Positions 11,233 through 22,515 of a stretch of DNA of 64,000 nt are shown here, one piece after another. The position numbers were made by a program, and so were the translations under genes. The notes below the pieces were generated by a model. The model was not told where the DNA came from. It was given only the letters and a program-made list of their open reading frames with translations, and made no database searches. The stretch spans positions 402,001 through 466,000 of the forward strand of contig JAIXMQ010000009.1 of assembly GCA_025716855.1 (NCBI GenBank), given 5' to 3'. How positions within the stretch are numbered: position 1 is the first letter of the stretch; each line of letters begins with the position of its first letter. This stretch comes from Pilaira anomala. Lineage: Eukaryota; Mucoromycota; Mucoromycetes; Mucorales; Mucoraceae.

Positions 11233-12345
11233 TTGTTGTTTTTATAAACTACTATATTCAACAACTTCTTGACCATATTCTTTTAATTTATGATGATTAA
11301 GCATTTATTAAATCTTTACAAATAATCGACAGTTTTATCTCATTATTTTTACATAATATGGTAATTTTGAGTAAGTATAAACTGTTTTGAGGGCTGCTTG
11401 CTAAACTATAGGTTTACATTACAAAAAAACTTAAAAGAATAATCATAGCATGATATAAAATTTAAATGTATAGAAAAATATGCTCCAGGAAGGCTTTGAT
11501 TCTGTTATGCACATATTTCATATGTTTCAGATAAAGTAATTTCAATTGTTCTACAGTGATAAGACAGGGTTATGAGTATAACGAAAAATTCTTATGAGCA
11601 ATCGAGATTGACTAGATAATATGCTCATGCTTTGGCATCTTTTTTTTTTAGCTTCAAAGAAAATAGGAAAAAAGGCCTCAAGAAGAAGCAAGCTTTTGAT
11701 ACATTTTTTTGTTACACAGTAATTCGTTACATACACTAAACTTTACGGTATAGCTGTTATCTTAAGAGATTTGGAAAGAGAGAAATCTGTATACAGCTTT
11801 TGGGGTGAACGACAGAGTGTCCTTTTTTTATGTAACGTGTGTACTTTAAAATAATTGCGAAGATGGGGTTTTTTTTAGCAGTAATTTCAAAAAGAAGGGG
11901 CATGTAGTACACAATTCTACTGGCTCAAAACAAAGCATTTGATATTATTCAGTATAGTGAAATCATGTAAGGTCTCTTTTTAGTTCTTAGAACCCTTAAC
12001 GACCGTATTTAACAGAAATATATGTATTAGACTGATCGGATGTGTACATCTCAGAATTTCTGTTCTATCCCAATCATAAGTAAAATTATTACATAAAATC
12101 AAGAGAATTACTATTATAAACCAATTCAAGTAACACATAAGATTACGAAGTAGTATATATTTTTATGCAATAAAAATTTAAGCATAATGTAGTTTTAGCA
12201 TGTACAGTTTTGAAATAACCCCTATAAGAAGCAAAAATAAAAAAGGAGAAGAAATATATCTATGTGACCGACTTTGAATTATATTAAGTAATAGTTGCGA
12301 AAAAAAAAACTTTTTTTTTTTGTTACTCCATTTATTATTAAACTT
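11233..12345. other. Gene-free AT-rich spacer
   Basis: I see no gene, RNA gene or repeat that can be supported. The only open frames are short, lack family features and lie among many stops. It holds the 3' flank of the small membrane-protein gene ending at 12346. Confidence 0.4.
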
Positions 12346-12771
12346 TTATATGTGATTATTATCAGTGAAAGGATTTTGTGGATTGGTATTTGTACGAATT
12401 TGAGGTGGCTCAGTGTGAATGATGGTAGCATCTCTTTCTGAATCATCATTGATATTGACTAGATTATTTGTGCTGTTGTGTGGGGTATATTGAGGAACTT
12501 GTTCATTGTAATAATTCATATGTCTCTGTCTCTGTGTATCTTGATCGTACAATTGTTGCAATAATACAGGTTTAAGCTGTTGTAACTGTGTAGCAGATAA
12601 TTGTTGCTGCTGCTGTTGTTGTCCTCGCTCTAATTGATGTTGTTCATATAATAAATCTCTTTTGGCGGCCATCTTCATTCTCTTTAACCAACAAACATAT
12701 GTTAAAAGTACAATAGCTGCTGCCATTAAAGAAAATATGACAATAAATAATGTTTGATTTGTATTTGGCAT
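12346..12771 (-). CDS. Small single-pass membrane protein with C-terminal NPFxD motif
   Basis: 141 residues if started at the ATG at 12771 (MPNTNQTLFIVIFSLMAAAI). I prefer this to the in-frame ATG at 12855 because the extension is low-complexity and lies over an AT-rich leader. One membrane helix covers about residues 6-28 and is followed at once by a basic stretch (KRMKMAAKRD), predicting N-outside/C-inside topology. The cytosolic tail is Gln-rich (Q7) and ends near NPFTDNNHI. NPFxD is an established Sla1-binding endocytosis signal in yeast. Its presence here is seen; its use is inferred. No family recognised. Confidence 0.6.
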   Translation of the reverse strand: MPNTNQTLFIVIFSLMAAAIVLLTYVCWLKRMKMAAKRDLLYEQHQLERGQQQQQQQLSATQLQQLKPVLLQQLYDQDTQRQRHMNYYNEQVPQYTPHNSTNNLVNINDDSERDATIIHTEPPQIRTNTNPQNPFTDNNHI

Positions 12772-13261
12772 TTTTTTAACAAGAAAAAAAAAAATCAAAG
12801 AGAAAAAGAGAGGTGTAGAAGAAGTGAGAACTTTTTTTTTATCCATTAAAACCAACCTTCATGATGGGTCGATTAATTAATTAGAGCTTGTGTTACCGTT
12901 TTAAACCCAAATGTGGGCATTTATCATGTGTATCACGTTTATTGAAAAATAGTCATTTGGGAAATGTCGATTCTTGACCAGATTATCCATCAATTCTGAT
13001 ACTTTTTTTTTTATTAACGTGAGTATAATCATATTGCTTTCTCTCCTGAATCACTGCTAGTTAATTTTCGATCTTGTACTAAAATCAAATGCAAAAAATA
13101 TAAACTAAAGTAGTTACGAGTCGCTCTCTTTGAACCAAAGTCGTTTTTTTAAATATGTATAGCTTGAAACGTTCAGTATTATGTATGAAACTTATAACCA
13201 AAGGCTTTTAATTCACATACAATAGTTTTTTTACGCCCTTTTTTTTTGGAGTAGTTGCTTA

Positions 13262-13690
13262 CTACAGGACACATTGTGCTTCCACTCTCAATCTACCGAA
13301 TGTTTGTGCAAGATCAACGAGCTGACTATTTAATTGTGCATTTCCGATAATTAAAACATCCTTATGCTCTCCGAACAAACCAAGAATAGCTATGTTTGAA
13401 AAAGGTGGCTAAGAGTTCATCATCTATTTAGGATAGTCTTCTACATTTCATGGTTTTATCCCAACCAAATCTGAGCACTACTCTTGAATACTTCGTGATA
13501 AATTATTAGTCCCCATTTTATTGGCCAATTTAGGCTCGCATAAAATGTCCAAGACAATAAGGGAAAGTTGCAGTGATGACTATTTAAATTTCCCCGATTC
13601 TGCAAAATAATTTCCTGATTTTCATGACTAGTTGATTCAACTATTAAATTAATTTCCCATTTAGAAATATTAAAATAGATGTACATATCA
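13262..13690 (-). pseudogene. Probable degraded coding fragment
   Basis: The minus strand shows two coding-like pieces interrupted by stops and a frame change. One is near 13690-13456 (ending SSAQIWLG). The other is near 13396-13264, reading SNIAILGLFGEHKDVLIIGN then AQLNSQLVDLAQTF and ending EAQCVL-stop. The hydrophobic LIIGNAQL core looks like real protein, but no family can be named. Either a decayed gene or 3' exons of an unrecognised one. Confidence 0.3.
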
Positions 13691-13892
13691 CTTAATTCAA
13701 GATTATCTAATAAACAAATATATTGTTGTTGAATATTGAATCAATTTTTTCATTTTTATTTAAAATACAATTTTTATGAGTTGGAAAATATACGTGAAGG
13801 GAGAGAAAGGATGGGAAAATACTTTTTATATGTCTAATAATATTAAGAGCGGGTTATATTTGTTATTTGCATGTGTGTCTGTGTGTTTTTTT

Positions 13893-15120
13893 TTACATCA
13901 TACCGGGCATACCACCCATACCGCCCATACCACCCATACCACCCATAGGAGAAGCATCCTTTTGAGGAGCATCAACAATCATACATTCAGTAGTGGTTAA
14001 GAGAGATGCGACACCGGAAGCATCAACAAGAGCAGTACGAACAACCTTGGTGGGATCAATGATACCACGCTCAATCATATCAACATACTCATTAGAAGCG
14101 GCATCATAACCAAAGTTCATGTTACCAGACTTATCTTCTAAGATCTTACCAGCAACAACGGAACCTTCACCACCAGCGTTATCAACAATGGTTCTACAGG
14201 GACGTTGAATAGCTTGACGAATGATGTTGATACCCAATTGTTGATCAAAGTTGGCACCCTTAAGGGTATCAAGAGCCTGAGCAGCCTTTAAGAGGGCGAC
14301 ACCACCACCGGGAACAATACCTTCTTCAACAGCAGCACGAGTAGCGCAAAGGGCATCATCGAATCTATCCTTCTTCTCACCTACTTCGACTTCAGAAGAA
14401 CCGCCGACACGGATGACAGCAACACCACCAGAGAGCTTAGCAAGACGTTCTTGGAGTTTCTCCTTTTCGTATTCAGAGGTAGAGGCATCTTCAATGGCAC
14501 CACGAATTTGTTCACAACGTTCGGTGATAGCGTCCTTGGAACCAGCACCGTTCAGGAAGACGGTATCTTCCTTGGTAATAGTAACGGAACCAGTGGTACC
14601 AAAAAGTTCAGGGTTAGCCTTATCCAACTTGATATCGAGTTCGTCAGAGAAGACAGTAGAGTGAGTCAAGACACCGAGATCACCCAAGATGGATTTACGG
14701 TTATCACCGAAACCAGGGGCCTTGACGGCAGCGACTTGGATTTGACCACGGAGCTTGTTTAAGATACAGGCAGCAAGTGCCTCACCATCAAGATCTTCAG
14801 CAACGATCAAAAGAGGACGACGTTGAGTGGCAGAGGCTTCAAGAGCGGGTAAAATATCTTGTAATTGAGAAATCTTCTTTTCTGATAATAAGATCAAGGG
14901 TTTTTCAAATTCAACCTTTTGGGTCTTAGTATCGGTGATGAAATAAGGTGAGATGAAACCACGGTCAAAACGCATACCCTCAGTGACTTCTAATTCATCG
15001 TCGATGGTCTTACCGGCCTTGACGGTAATCACACCTTCCTTACCAACACGTTCCATTGCTTGAGCAATCATACCACCAACATGCTTATCACCGTTAGCAG
15101 AGATAGTAGCAACCTTTAAT

Positions 15121-15159
<39 letters not shown>

Positions 15160-15802
15160 GCCTTGATTTTACGCGTATATTTTTTCTAAAAAAAACTTAC
15201 TTGGGCAATTTCGGCAGAAGTGGTAACAACTCTACTGTTGCTCTTTAAGAAATCAAGAACATTGTTGACAGCAAGTTGAACACCACGACGGAGATCCAAA
15301 GGATTACAACCAGCAGCAACGTTCTTGACACCTTCAGTGAAGATGGCACGAGCCAAGACGGTAGCAGTAGTGGTACCATCACCAGCAATTTCATTTGTCT
15401 TACTAGCAACATCTTGAACAAGTCTAATTATTATCCATGATAAAAAAAAAACATTTAGTTTTCTCACGCTTTAAAGTGTAATGTGTGTTACCATCTTTTT
15501 TTTTTTTTTTACCTAGCACCCAAGTTTTCAAACTTATCTTCCAAAACAATAGATTTTGCTACGGTGACACCATCCTTGGTGATCTTGGGGGAGCCATAGG
15601 GTTGTTCAATAAGAACGTTACGACCCTTAGGACCAAGAGTGACGGCGACAGCCTTAGCAAGGATATCAACACCCTTTAAAAGACCAGCACGACCTTCAAC
15701 ACCGAATCTAATTTCCTTGTGGGAAGAATAGAGACGAGTGAGAATACCAGTACCGCGAGTACGAGAAGTAGTTTGGAATGCCTTAGATACAAGTCTGTTC
15801 AT
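13893..15802 (-). CDS. HSP60: Mitochondrial chaperonin HSP60
   Basis: Forms the double-ring mitochondrial matrix chaperonin that folds imported proteins with HSP10. Three exons, 15802-15513, 15423-15201 and 15113-13893, join in phase and give about 577 residues, full length for the family. It begins [20 protein letters not shown], an Arg/Ser-rich import presequence with an RLY-S cleavage-like motif. Visible signatures are [20 protein letters not shown], the nucleotide-binding [15 protein letters not shown], the apical-domain segment [20 protein letters not shown], and the GGM-repeat tail ending GGMPGMM. Intron 2 (15114-15200) contains an A run of about 36 nt. It lies head-to-head with the zinc-finger gene at 16343. 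Confidence 0.98.
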
Positions 15803-16342
15803 TTTTTTTAAAAAAAATATGTAATAAAAGTAAAGAAGAAGAAGGAAAAAAAAGACAAAGTAGGGGGCCTGAAAGAATTTGGCAATTGAATCTTTTTTGT
15901 TGCCCCCACACAGTCACGTCGAAATTTCCATGGTGTTCCCTCATTTATGCACTGGCCAATAAAATAATAAAATTGCATCGTATTTTTCTTCCCGAACTGA
16001 CTGGAACTTGGTTATATTAAAAAAAAAGTAGATTGAATGTACATACAATAAGCAAATAGATACTATATTTTATTTGTTTCTATATAACATCTTTTTTTTT
16101 TACAATCTTGTCGATCCTAGTTGGGACCAAACTATTTAAATCTAATATCTTTTTTAAACAAATTTTTAAAATTTCCATTGGACAAGTTTCGCATAAAATA
16201 AATTAGAAGAAGTTTAGATAGGGTTTCGAATAATTGGCATGGCTTCTTTTTTTTTTCATATAAAAAATTAAGCTTTGATTTTTCATACAAGTGATCACTT
16301 TCTTTTCATTTCACTTTTTTTTTTTCTGTTTTTCTTGTAAAT
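15803..16342. promoter_or_regulatory. Divergent promoter region between HSP60 and the zinc-finger gene
   Basis: 540 bp serve both start codons. A weak heat-shock-element-like arrangement (CGAAATTTCC around 15918-15927, GAA-nn-TTC) is present upstream of HSP60, but a full three-repeat HSE was not seen. Several T9-T11 tracts could be nucleosome-depleting. Confidence 0.35.
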
Positions 16343-16486
16343 ATGTCCATTCTAGAAATCGCAGATTGTGTATCATCACCATTTTTAAAAACAATTGCTG
16401 GACTTCAGAACACGGAGTTGTGAGTTCCTTTCTTCTTTTTTTTCATGCAAAAATATATATATATATATAAATCTAATGTACGCTTA

Positions 16487-16517
<31 letters not shown>

Positions 16518-17401
16518 GAATTGCCTCGCCAAGTCCATATTCCGAATTAGATAGTTTCGATCAAAAGCAAGAGCTTGAAAAAGATTTTTGTAGAGATTTT
16601 TCTTGTTGTGGTTTAAACCTCGGTAATTTACATCAATTATTAGAACATTACGAGGAATATCATTTATCTCGAAGTGGAAATAGTAGTGAAGATGAAGAGC
16701 AACGCGACCCAAATTCACCTATTTGTAATTTCAATGAGGAAGATAGTTCTCTATTACAAAAACCAATGCATTTAGCTCAATTAGCTTCTTGTACTTCAAC
16801 CAAAGCCCATTTAACAAAATCCGACTTAAATATGCTCGAAAATGCACAAAAATATGCATCTAAACAATCTGTACAAACTTTAGATTCAATCGTAGATGGA
16901 TTAAAAACGCCTAGCCTAAGTCCAAGTGAAAGTGGATCACAAAATGATCAATTTTATGAGGACGAAATTCCTGATGTGGTTGGTTGTACTAGTACACATT
17001 GGATACATAAAGCCAATTTGATTATATCATCTGCCAGTAGTAGTAGCTTTGAAGATCAATCGGATAAACCATACAGATGTCATATGGAAGATTGTGATAA
17101 GGCATATAAAAATGCGAATGGATTAAAGTATCATAGATTACATGGTCACTGCTCTCCAACTGATGGTAGTGATTTATTGGACGCTAGTAAACCTTATACT
17201 TGTTCACTTGGTACTTGTCGTAAACGATACAAGAACTTGAATGGTCTCAAATATCATATAGAACATACACACATGACAAAACTTCAAAATTTAAACTCGG
17301 ATATGTTTATCAAAGTTGATTCAAAAGGACGTAAAAGACGCTTATCTTCCTCTTCTTCAACTTCTTCCGTATTTTCGTTCGAATCTGCATATGCCTCATA
17401 A
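16343..17401 (+). CDS. C2H2 zinc-finger protein, Sfp1/JAZF1 type
   Basis: About 319 residues from two exons, 16343-16419 and 16519-17401. The junction reads E-L-I-A-S-P in phase. Exon 1 gives MSILEIADCVSSPFLKTIAG. The intron is A-rich (A27 run just before the AG). There is a C2H2-like element near the N-terminus (CRDFSCCGLNLGNLHQLLEH then YEEYH). Near the C-terminus are two closely matched fingers, KPYRCHMEDCDKAYKNANGL with KYHRLHGHC, and KPYTCSLGTCRKRYKNLNGL with KYHIEHTH. The KPY-C-x4-C-x-K-x-Y-K-N-x-NGLKYH form is the signature of the JAZF1/Sfp1 family, which regulates growth and ribosomal genes. A basic patch (KGRKRR) and a poly-Ser tail follow. Role inferred from family. Confidence 0.85.
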
Positions 17402-17953
17402 AAACAAGTCTTTTTTTTTTTTTTTAAGAAAAAAAAAACTTGCATATAACACTTAATAAAATAAAATTGTAAATACTATATGACCTTCGAAAGCCGTTCT
17501 ACAGGATTTCTTAAAAGAGTAACTCCTTTTAATTATTTTTTTTTGTAGTGACTAAAAATATTTAAAGCATCGTAAAAGGTGCTGGAACGTATGTAACTAT
17601 ATAAGGATATAATATGCTCGTTCACAAAACACTTCTTTTTAATAATTTATTAGTAATTGTTCAATTTGAGCCACTGCAGCATTCTTCCAGCTATTAATTT
17701 TAGTATCTGTGTGGTAAATTTTATAAGTTTTCGAATTGGACGAGGAGCAATAACAGCGGCATGCTCTACTCTGAATATAATGTCTTTGTAAACTGTCAAT
17801 TCCTCATATTCTATTATAAATGAAACTTTGTACTCTTAACTAATCCTACATATGTACCAATTTATAATTTATGTAATCAGACTGCAATTAAAACGTTGGG
17901 GGTAGATAAAAAAAATCTTTCTTTTATTTCATCTTTATACATAGATTCAAAAA
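17402..17953. other. Spacer with a short coding-like relic on the minus strand
   Basis: Mostly AT-rich. On the minus strand at about 17775-17640 a frame reads RACRCYCSSSNSKTYKIYH, then KINSWKNAAVAQIEQLLINY and a stop. It has a protein-like composition but no recognised family and no plausible start, so it is more likely a relic than a gene. Confidence 0.3.
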
Positions 17954-18205
17954 ATGAACAAACAGTACCAGATTATATTCTTTTATCATTTCATGAAAAA
18001 CTCAACTGTCGCTCGGGAGAATACACGCTTAATCATAGTAAATCATGGTATATAGCGTATAAAAAAAGACGGAAACAACTTCGCGTGTCAGACTATATTC
18101 GCCTACAAATTTACGTTAATGAAAACTGTTAAAGGCCTGGATCGGTGACATGAATACTACGATAAATGAGGCAAAACTCACCCAATATGCACAAATAAGT
18201 CTTTA
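17954..18205 (+). pseudogene. Array copy 1, frameshifted member of the unnamed ~120-aa family
   Basis: Starts MNKQTVPDYILLSFHEKL at 17954 and keeps the family landmarks YILL at the start and SWYIAY about 30 residues later. It then runs to a stop at 18132 in the wrong frame. A second frame continues the family pattern (KAWIGDMNTTINEAKL, matching VWIDN-MNI in intact copies) up to about 18205. The segment between has decayed. It shares the pyrimidine-rich leader (TTTTATTTCATCTT) with the other copies. Most likely an inactivated duplicate. Confidence 0.6.
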
Positions 18206-18735
18206 AATTTTGCCTCCAATTCAGAAATTTCTATGGACATTGCCTTGTAATACATATCTATATTAATGGAAATTGTTTCGAATTAAACTAAAATTTTCTC
18301 TCTGACCAAAATCTCATAAAATGTCGTTAAGATTATCTAAAATTACTGCTCTAAAGACACGAAGAATAAATATTGTCTCTTTAAAAAGTAGTAAGAAGAG
18401 TACTTAGTTGTATCTGAATAGGATACTATTGTACAGATAAAATACCTATATGATAGCAGATATATGAAAACGTGGAGTAAACAGGGCTCTTTTTTTTTAA
18501 AAAAAAATGATGTGCATTTTGAGTATAAACAGTTGATTTCAAAAATTATAAACTATTGATGTTTATATAATAACAAACAAACGTTTGTTTAAATTGTTTA
18601 CGTATGCTTACGTGGTGGGCTTAATGTATACTCCAGGGTGGACTTTATTATGACTGATTTTGAATTATTTATTTAAAAAAAAATTCATTAAACAGTTTGT
18701 TTGATTTTCTTTCCTCCTATTTTATCTTTGAGAAA

Positions 18736-19101
18736 ATGACAGATTATATCTTGTTGGGTTTTTATAAAGATGGTTATAATGAAAGAACCGGTGAAGATTC
18801 TATACTTATTGACCAAGAATCGTGGCAAATATCATACGAAAAAGAAGAAAAATATTATTTGTGCAAACAGTTATATTCTGGCAGTGTTATGAAAATGAAA
18901 AAAACAAAAAGTATTGAAAGTTTTATCGCGATCTGGATTCATGATATTGAACTTAAAGAAACTGCATATAACACTATAAAAATAAATCTTTGTATTAAAG
19001 ACAAGTATTATTCTGAATGTAAAAATAGGCATGTCCGTACAAGCAAGGCTATGGATATTATTGCCATGCGATATGCAAATATATTAAAACAAATCGAATA
19101 A
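18736..19101 (+). CDS. Array copy 2, unrecognised ~121-aa protein
   Basis: Starts at the ATG at 18736 (MTDYILLGFYKDGYNER) in line with the other copies. The frame is open upstream to 18697 but that part is leader-like. Family landmarks are YILL, SWQISYEKEEKYYLC, SIESFIAIWIHD, INLCIKDKYYSECK and a helical C-terminus ending ILKQIE. There is no signal peptide, membrane segment or recognised domain, and no intron. Predicted layout is alternating short strands and two helices, consistent with a small soluble alpha/beta protein. Single-exon, intact, and flanked by related copies in the same orientation. Function unknown. Confidence 0.6.
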   Translation: MTDYILLGFYKDGYNERTGEDSILIDQESWQISYEKEEKYYLCKQLYSGSVMKMKKTKSIESFIAIWIHDIELKETAYNTIKINLCIKDKYYSECKNRHVRTSKAMDIIAMRYANILKQIE

Positions 19102-19492
19102 TTCTCTTTGAAAGAAAAAAATAATAGGCTTTATTGAACACTGATATTATGAACCACTCACATCCCCCCCTAGCTATGAAAATAGTAGCGTAACATATAA
19201 ATAAAAACCTACTTTGATAGTTATTTATAAAAATTTAATAGAGCAATTAAATCTTTCCTAATGATGCATGTATAAAAATAGAAATAATAAAACCAACAGA
19301 GAAACATAATTAGTATGCATACCAATCTAACTCTGTGTGCACGTTTAAATAATGTAAATATGCTAACACAGTGAACTTAACACACAAGGATTTAATTCTA
19401 AAACCCGTACTTTTTGAAAATAGTTTTAAAAAAGATATGCTGGAGTTTGCATGATTTTTTTTTCTATTCATCTTTACATATATTACAAAAAA

Positions 19493-19803
19493 ATGAGTCA
19501 ACCACCACAGAATTATATACCTTTGACATATTTTAAAAACGCTACTGCCTCAGGGGAAGGAAAACATAAGCATGAATATTTATGGCGTACAGTATTCGAC
19601 ACAACCCAAGGCTGTTTTCTCTGTCAAAATATATCCACCAAAAAAAATCACAAGGGTAAAAAAATGTTGAAGATTTTATCGACGTCTGGATTGGTTTCAT
19701 GAGAAGCGAGATAGTTAATTTATATAAAGCAGATATAAGTTTATTTGTTCAAAGAAAGTGTCTCACTAGATACCAATGCTTTTATGACTCCAAAAATAGC
19801 TAA
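19493..19803 (+). pseudogene. Array copy 3, family member with a frameshift at an A7 tract
   Basis: Starts MSQPPQNYIPLTYFKN at 19493. The frame ends at 19702, but after an A7 run (about 19660-19666) the other frame continues the family pattern: VEDFIDVWIGFMRSEI, then ADISLFVQRKCLTRYQ, ending at a stop near 19803. The first half still shows GCFLCQN where other copies have FFCRN/FLCEN. One base added or lost in the homopolymer explains everything, so this is either a young pseudogene or an assembly error in a live gene. The C-terminal helix of the intact copies is missing in either case. Confidence 0.6.
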
Positions 19804-20505
19804 ATATACTGCCTTCAAATTTTCATCGGTTTTCAAGAATACATTCTAAATTAATTGGCGAAAAAGACAAGAGTGATGAGTATACTTTTGTACTGAAGAG
19901 TATCCAAGTCTAGCACACTTACTATAGTATTTCTAATTTCAGAAAACTATACAAATAAAAGAAAAATTGAAAAAACTTATTATAAGCCCACAGGATTGAT
20001 TATTTTTTATATGATATAGATATTCATATTAAAATTGTATATATACTATACACGTAACCATATGTAACTTTATAAATTCAGAAAAAAAGTTATATTTATT
20101 TGTATCAACATGATATCTACGAAGTTGACTTAAATAATAAGACAAGAGAATTCTTCACTATCTGCTTGATTTGAATAATTTGTATGTGTGTAAAAAAAAG
20201 GAGCTCTGGATGAATCTCGATAACCAACAGCGTTTTCTTTTGTGGTGCTGGTTATTATTAATCTATTTTGTTTTCTGTATACTTTTCTACTACTTTTTCA
20301 AGAAGTAAACTCGCTCTCTCCCTCTTTCTCTTAAATTATATTGATATATATATACAGTTAACGTAATATATTAGCTAAGGATACTCTTTACAAGTAGCTT
20401 CGAAAATGATATATATTTTACACTGACTGTAACTAAATTAATTTTTACCATTGATTTTTATTTTATAATAAAATCACTTTTTTTCTTTTATTTCATCTTC
20501 AAAAA
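19804..20505. other. Spacer between array copies 3 and 4
   Basis: AT-rich, no supportable gene. The last 40 bp (TTTTTTTCTTTTATTTCATC just before the ATG) are the leader motif shared with other copies of the array and probably mark the shared promoter/5' UTR unit. Confidence 0.4.
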
Positions 20506-20868
20506 ATGGGCCAAAAAGAAACGGGATACATCCTTTTAGAATTTTTTAAAAAAACTGATACTGTATCTGTACGAAATAATGAAAGGACATGGTACATAAT
20601 GTATAACAACGATGAAGAATGTTTTTTATGTGAAAATTTATCTAATGGAAAAGTTGTCAATGTATTGGATGTGGAAGCTCTTATAAGGGTCTGGCTTGAT
20701 AACGCAAACTTCTGCATCAATGACACGCAAGAAGAAGCAAGAATATGTTTCTTTATTGGAGGAAAATATTATGCTGGATTTGCTTGTGACCAATTTGGTA
20801 AAGATACATACTACAGATCCATGGATATGGTTAACGAGTATATTTCCGTATTGAAAAATTTGTATTAG
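20506..20868 (+). CDS. Array copy 4, unrecognised 120-aa protein
   Basis: MGQKETGYILLEFFKKTDTV opens the frame at 20506, directly after the shared leader TTTCATCTTCAAAAA. Landmarks are YILL, ERTWYIMYNNDEECFLCEN, VEALIRVWLDN, ARICFFIGGKYYAGF and a C-terminal helix ending VLKNLY. It is intronless, has no signal peptide or transmembrane helix, and its charge is balanced to slightly acidic. It is the cleanest intact member and aligns over its full length with copies 2 and 5. No known family comes to mind. Confidence 0.65.
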   Translation: MGQKETGYILLEFFKKTDTVSVRNNERTWYIMYNNDEECFLCENLSNGKVVNVLDVEALIRVWLDNANFCINDTQEEARICFFIGGKYYAGFACDQFGKDTYYRSMDMVNEYISVLKNLY

Positions 20869-21870
20869 AATGATCGAAGATAGAAAAATCATTTTATCAA
20901 GTAAATTCAGAAACACAAACCCTCCATTATTGCAAATAATTATGATAAATAAAAATATATGATAAATATATACAGAATTAATTGTTCAATGATGTTTTTT
21001 TATCTGATAAATATAAATTATAGGCTTCTACAACCTTTTAATCTTAATAGTATTTTGGTATTTATATAAGTATATATATATATATATATATACTTATTGA
21101 TGATATAGAACTCTTCTTGGTATATTCGAAGTAGATATTGATATTAAATATGATCGATGAAAGACCATTATGACTGTTTGGTATACTTGATCAATTTGGC
21201 ATGGTATAGAGGGGTTCCAGATAAATCGAACAAATAACTTAGTAGCATGTTCATTAGAAGCAGTGTTGATCCATAATAACTTTATTTCTCTTTGCTTGAA
21301 TTGTGGATTTGTATGCTTATAACGTACTATATTTCAATACTTTTGCTGATTGAACAAAAATTGTTTACTTTTCTCTATCTAAAAAAGATCGGTATATTTT
21401 TAAAAAAATAAAATTTTATTTCAAGAACCTGTCATGTATTTCCAATTGATTTATATATAAAATAAACAGGAAAAGTTCCTTCTTGGCGCTGTAATGACAA
21501 TGTGAACAATATTTACAAGAATTAAAAACCGGTTTTCTTCTTGCTTATAATAAGCTCTTACAGCAGCACGTTAAAATCAATTTCAACATTCAAATTAATA
21601 TACATGCAAATACGATGACAACATAATAAAGTTTTCGTTTTCTGTAGCATAATGCTCTATACTACGAGTTATATATAGCATTAAGACCTTTCAGATTTAT
21701 AAAGAAAGTCGTATAATTTGAAGTGAGCGCCAAAATTAAAGTGGTCAACTTGATTATGATTAATTAGCATATTTAGAATAAAGAAATTTGGTTCTGGATA
21801 TTTATGTACATTTATATTTTTTTTCTAAAAAAAAATCTTTTCTTCTACATTTATTTTTATAGTTTTTTCC
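20869..21870. other. Spacer between array copies 4 and 5
   Basis: About 1 kb of AT-rich sequence with a (TA) tract near 21072-21090. No gene, RNA or clear decayed copy could be supported. Confidence 0.4.
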
Positions 21871-22269
21871 ATGAAGAACTATATATTGTTAGAAAATATT
21901 AAAAGAGCTGACATCACAGAAGTAAGATATAGTTTACGCCATGATAAAAGATCGTGGTACATATCGTATAATAAGGATGAAAACAGCTTTTTTTGTCGAA
22001 ATCTGTTAACCAACAAGGGTGTCATCATGAAAAATGTGGAAAGCTTCATCCAGGTATGGATCGATAATATGAATATCAGAATAAAAAATAAACGTGAAGA
22101 CGAGGTGGCTAAAATCAGTCTATTTGTTCGGGGGAAGTATTTCTCCGGTTACAAATGTACTTTTGACCACGAAATATCCAAAAATACTGGAAACTTTTTT
22201 GCAGACACTTTAAAGGATATAATCGGCGAGCTCGAGGCTGATAAAAAAACTCCCCCTCCCCCCAAATAA
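21871..22269 (+). CDS. Array copy 5, unrecognised 132-aa protein
   Basis: MKNYILLENIKRADITEVRY opens the frame. Landmarks are YILL, RSWYISYNKDENSFFCRNLL, VESFIQVWIDNMNIRI, AKISLFVRGKYFSGYKC and a longer C-terminus (DTLKDIIGELEADKK then a PPPPK end). It is intronless and ends at 22269, about 250 bp before the convergent TAF3 gene. It shares all five motif blocks with copies 2 and 4 and supplies the fullest version of the family. Function unknown; a soluble cytosolic protein is inferred from the absence of targeting sequences. Confidence 0.65.
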   Translation: MKNYILLENIKRADITEVRYSLRHDKRSWYISYNKDENSFFCRNLLTNKGVIMKNVESFIQVWIDNMNIRIKNKREDEVAKISLFVRGKYFSGYKCTFDHEISKNTGNFFADTLKDIIGELEADKKTPPPPK

Positions 22270-22515
22270 AGCAGTAACTTAGAAGTAGCCACTACTTTGG
22301 ACATAATATTTGCAATAATACACAATTGATGTAAAATAAAAAATTTAAAACGTATTCTTTATAATGGTATAATATGTATGCCTTGTAGAAAGTTAGGATA
22401 AGAACATATTTTTATTTATTATATGTGTACTGTATCGTAAAGATAAAGTAAACGCAATCTGTTTATTTAATACTTCCAAAAAAAAAAAGGTTTATTATAT
22501 AAAAGTACATTAAAA

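Noticed and set aside
14413..14762. Plus-strand frames within HSP60
   Set aside because: Antisense shadows of the conserved HSP60 exon 3.
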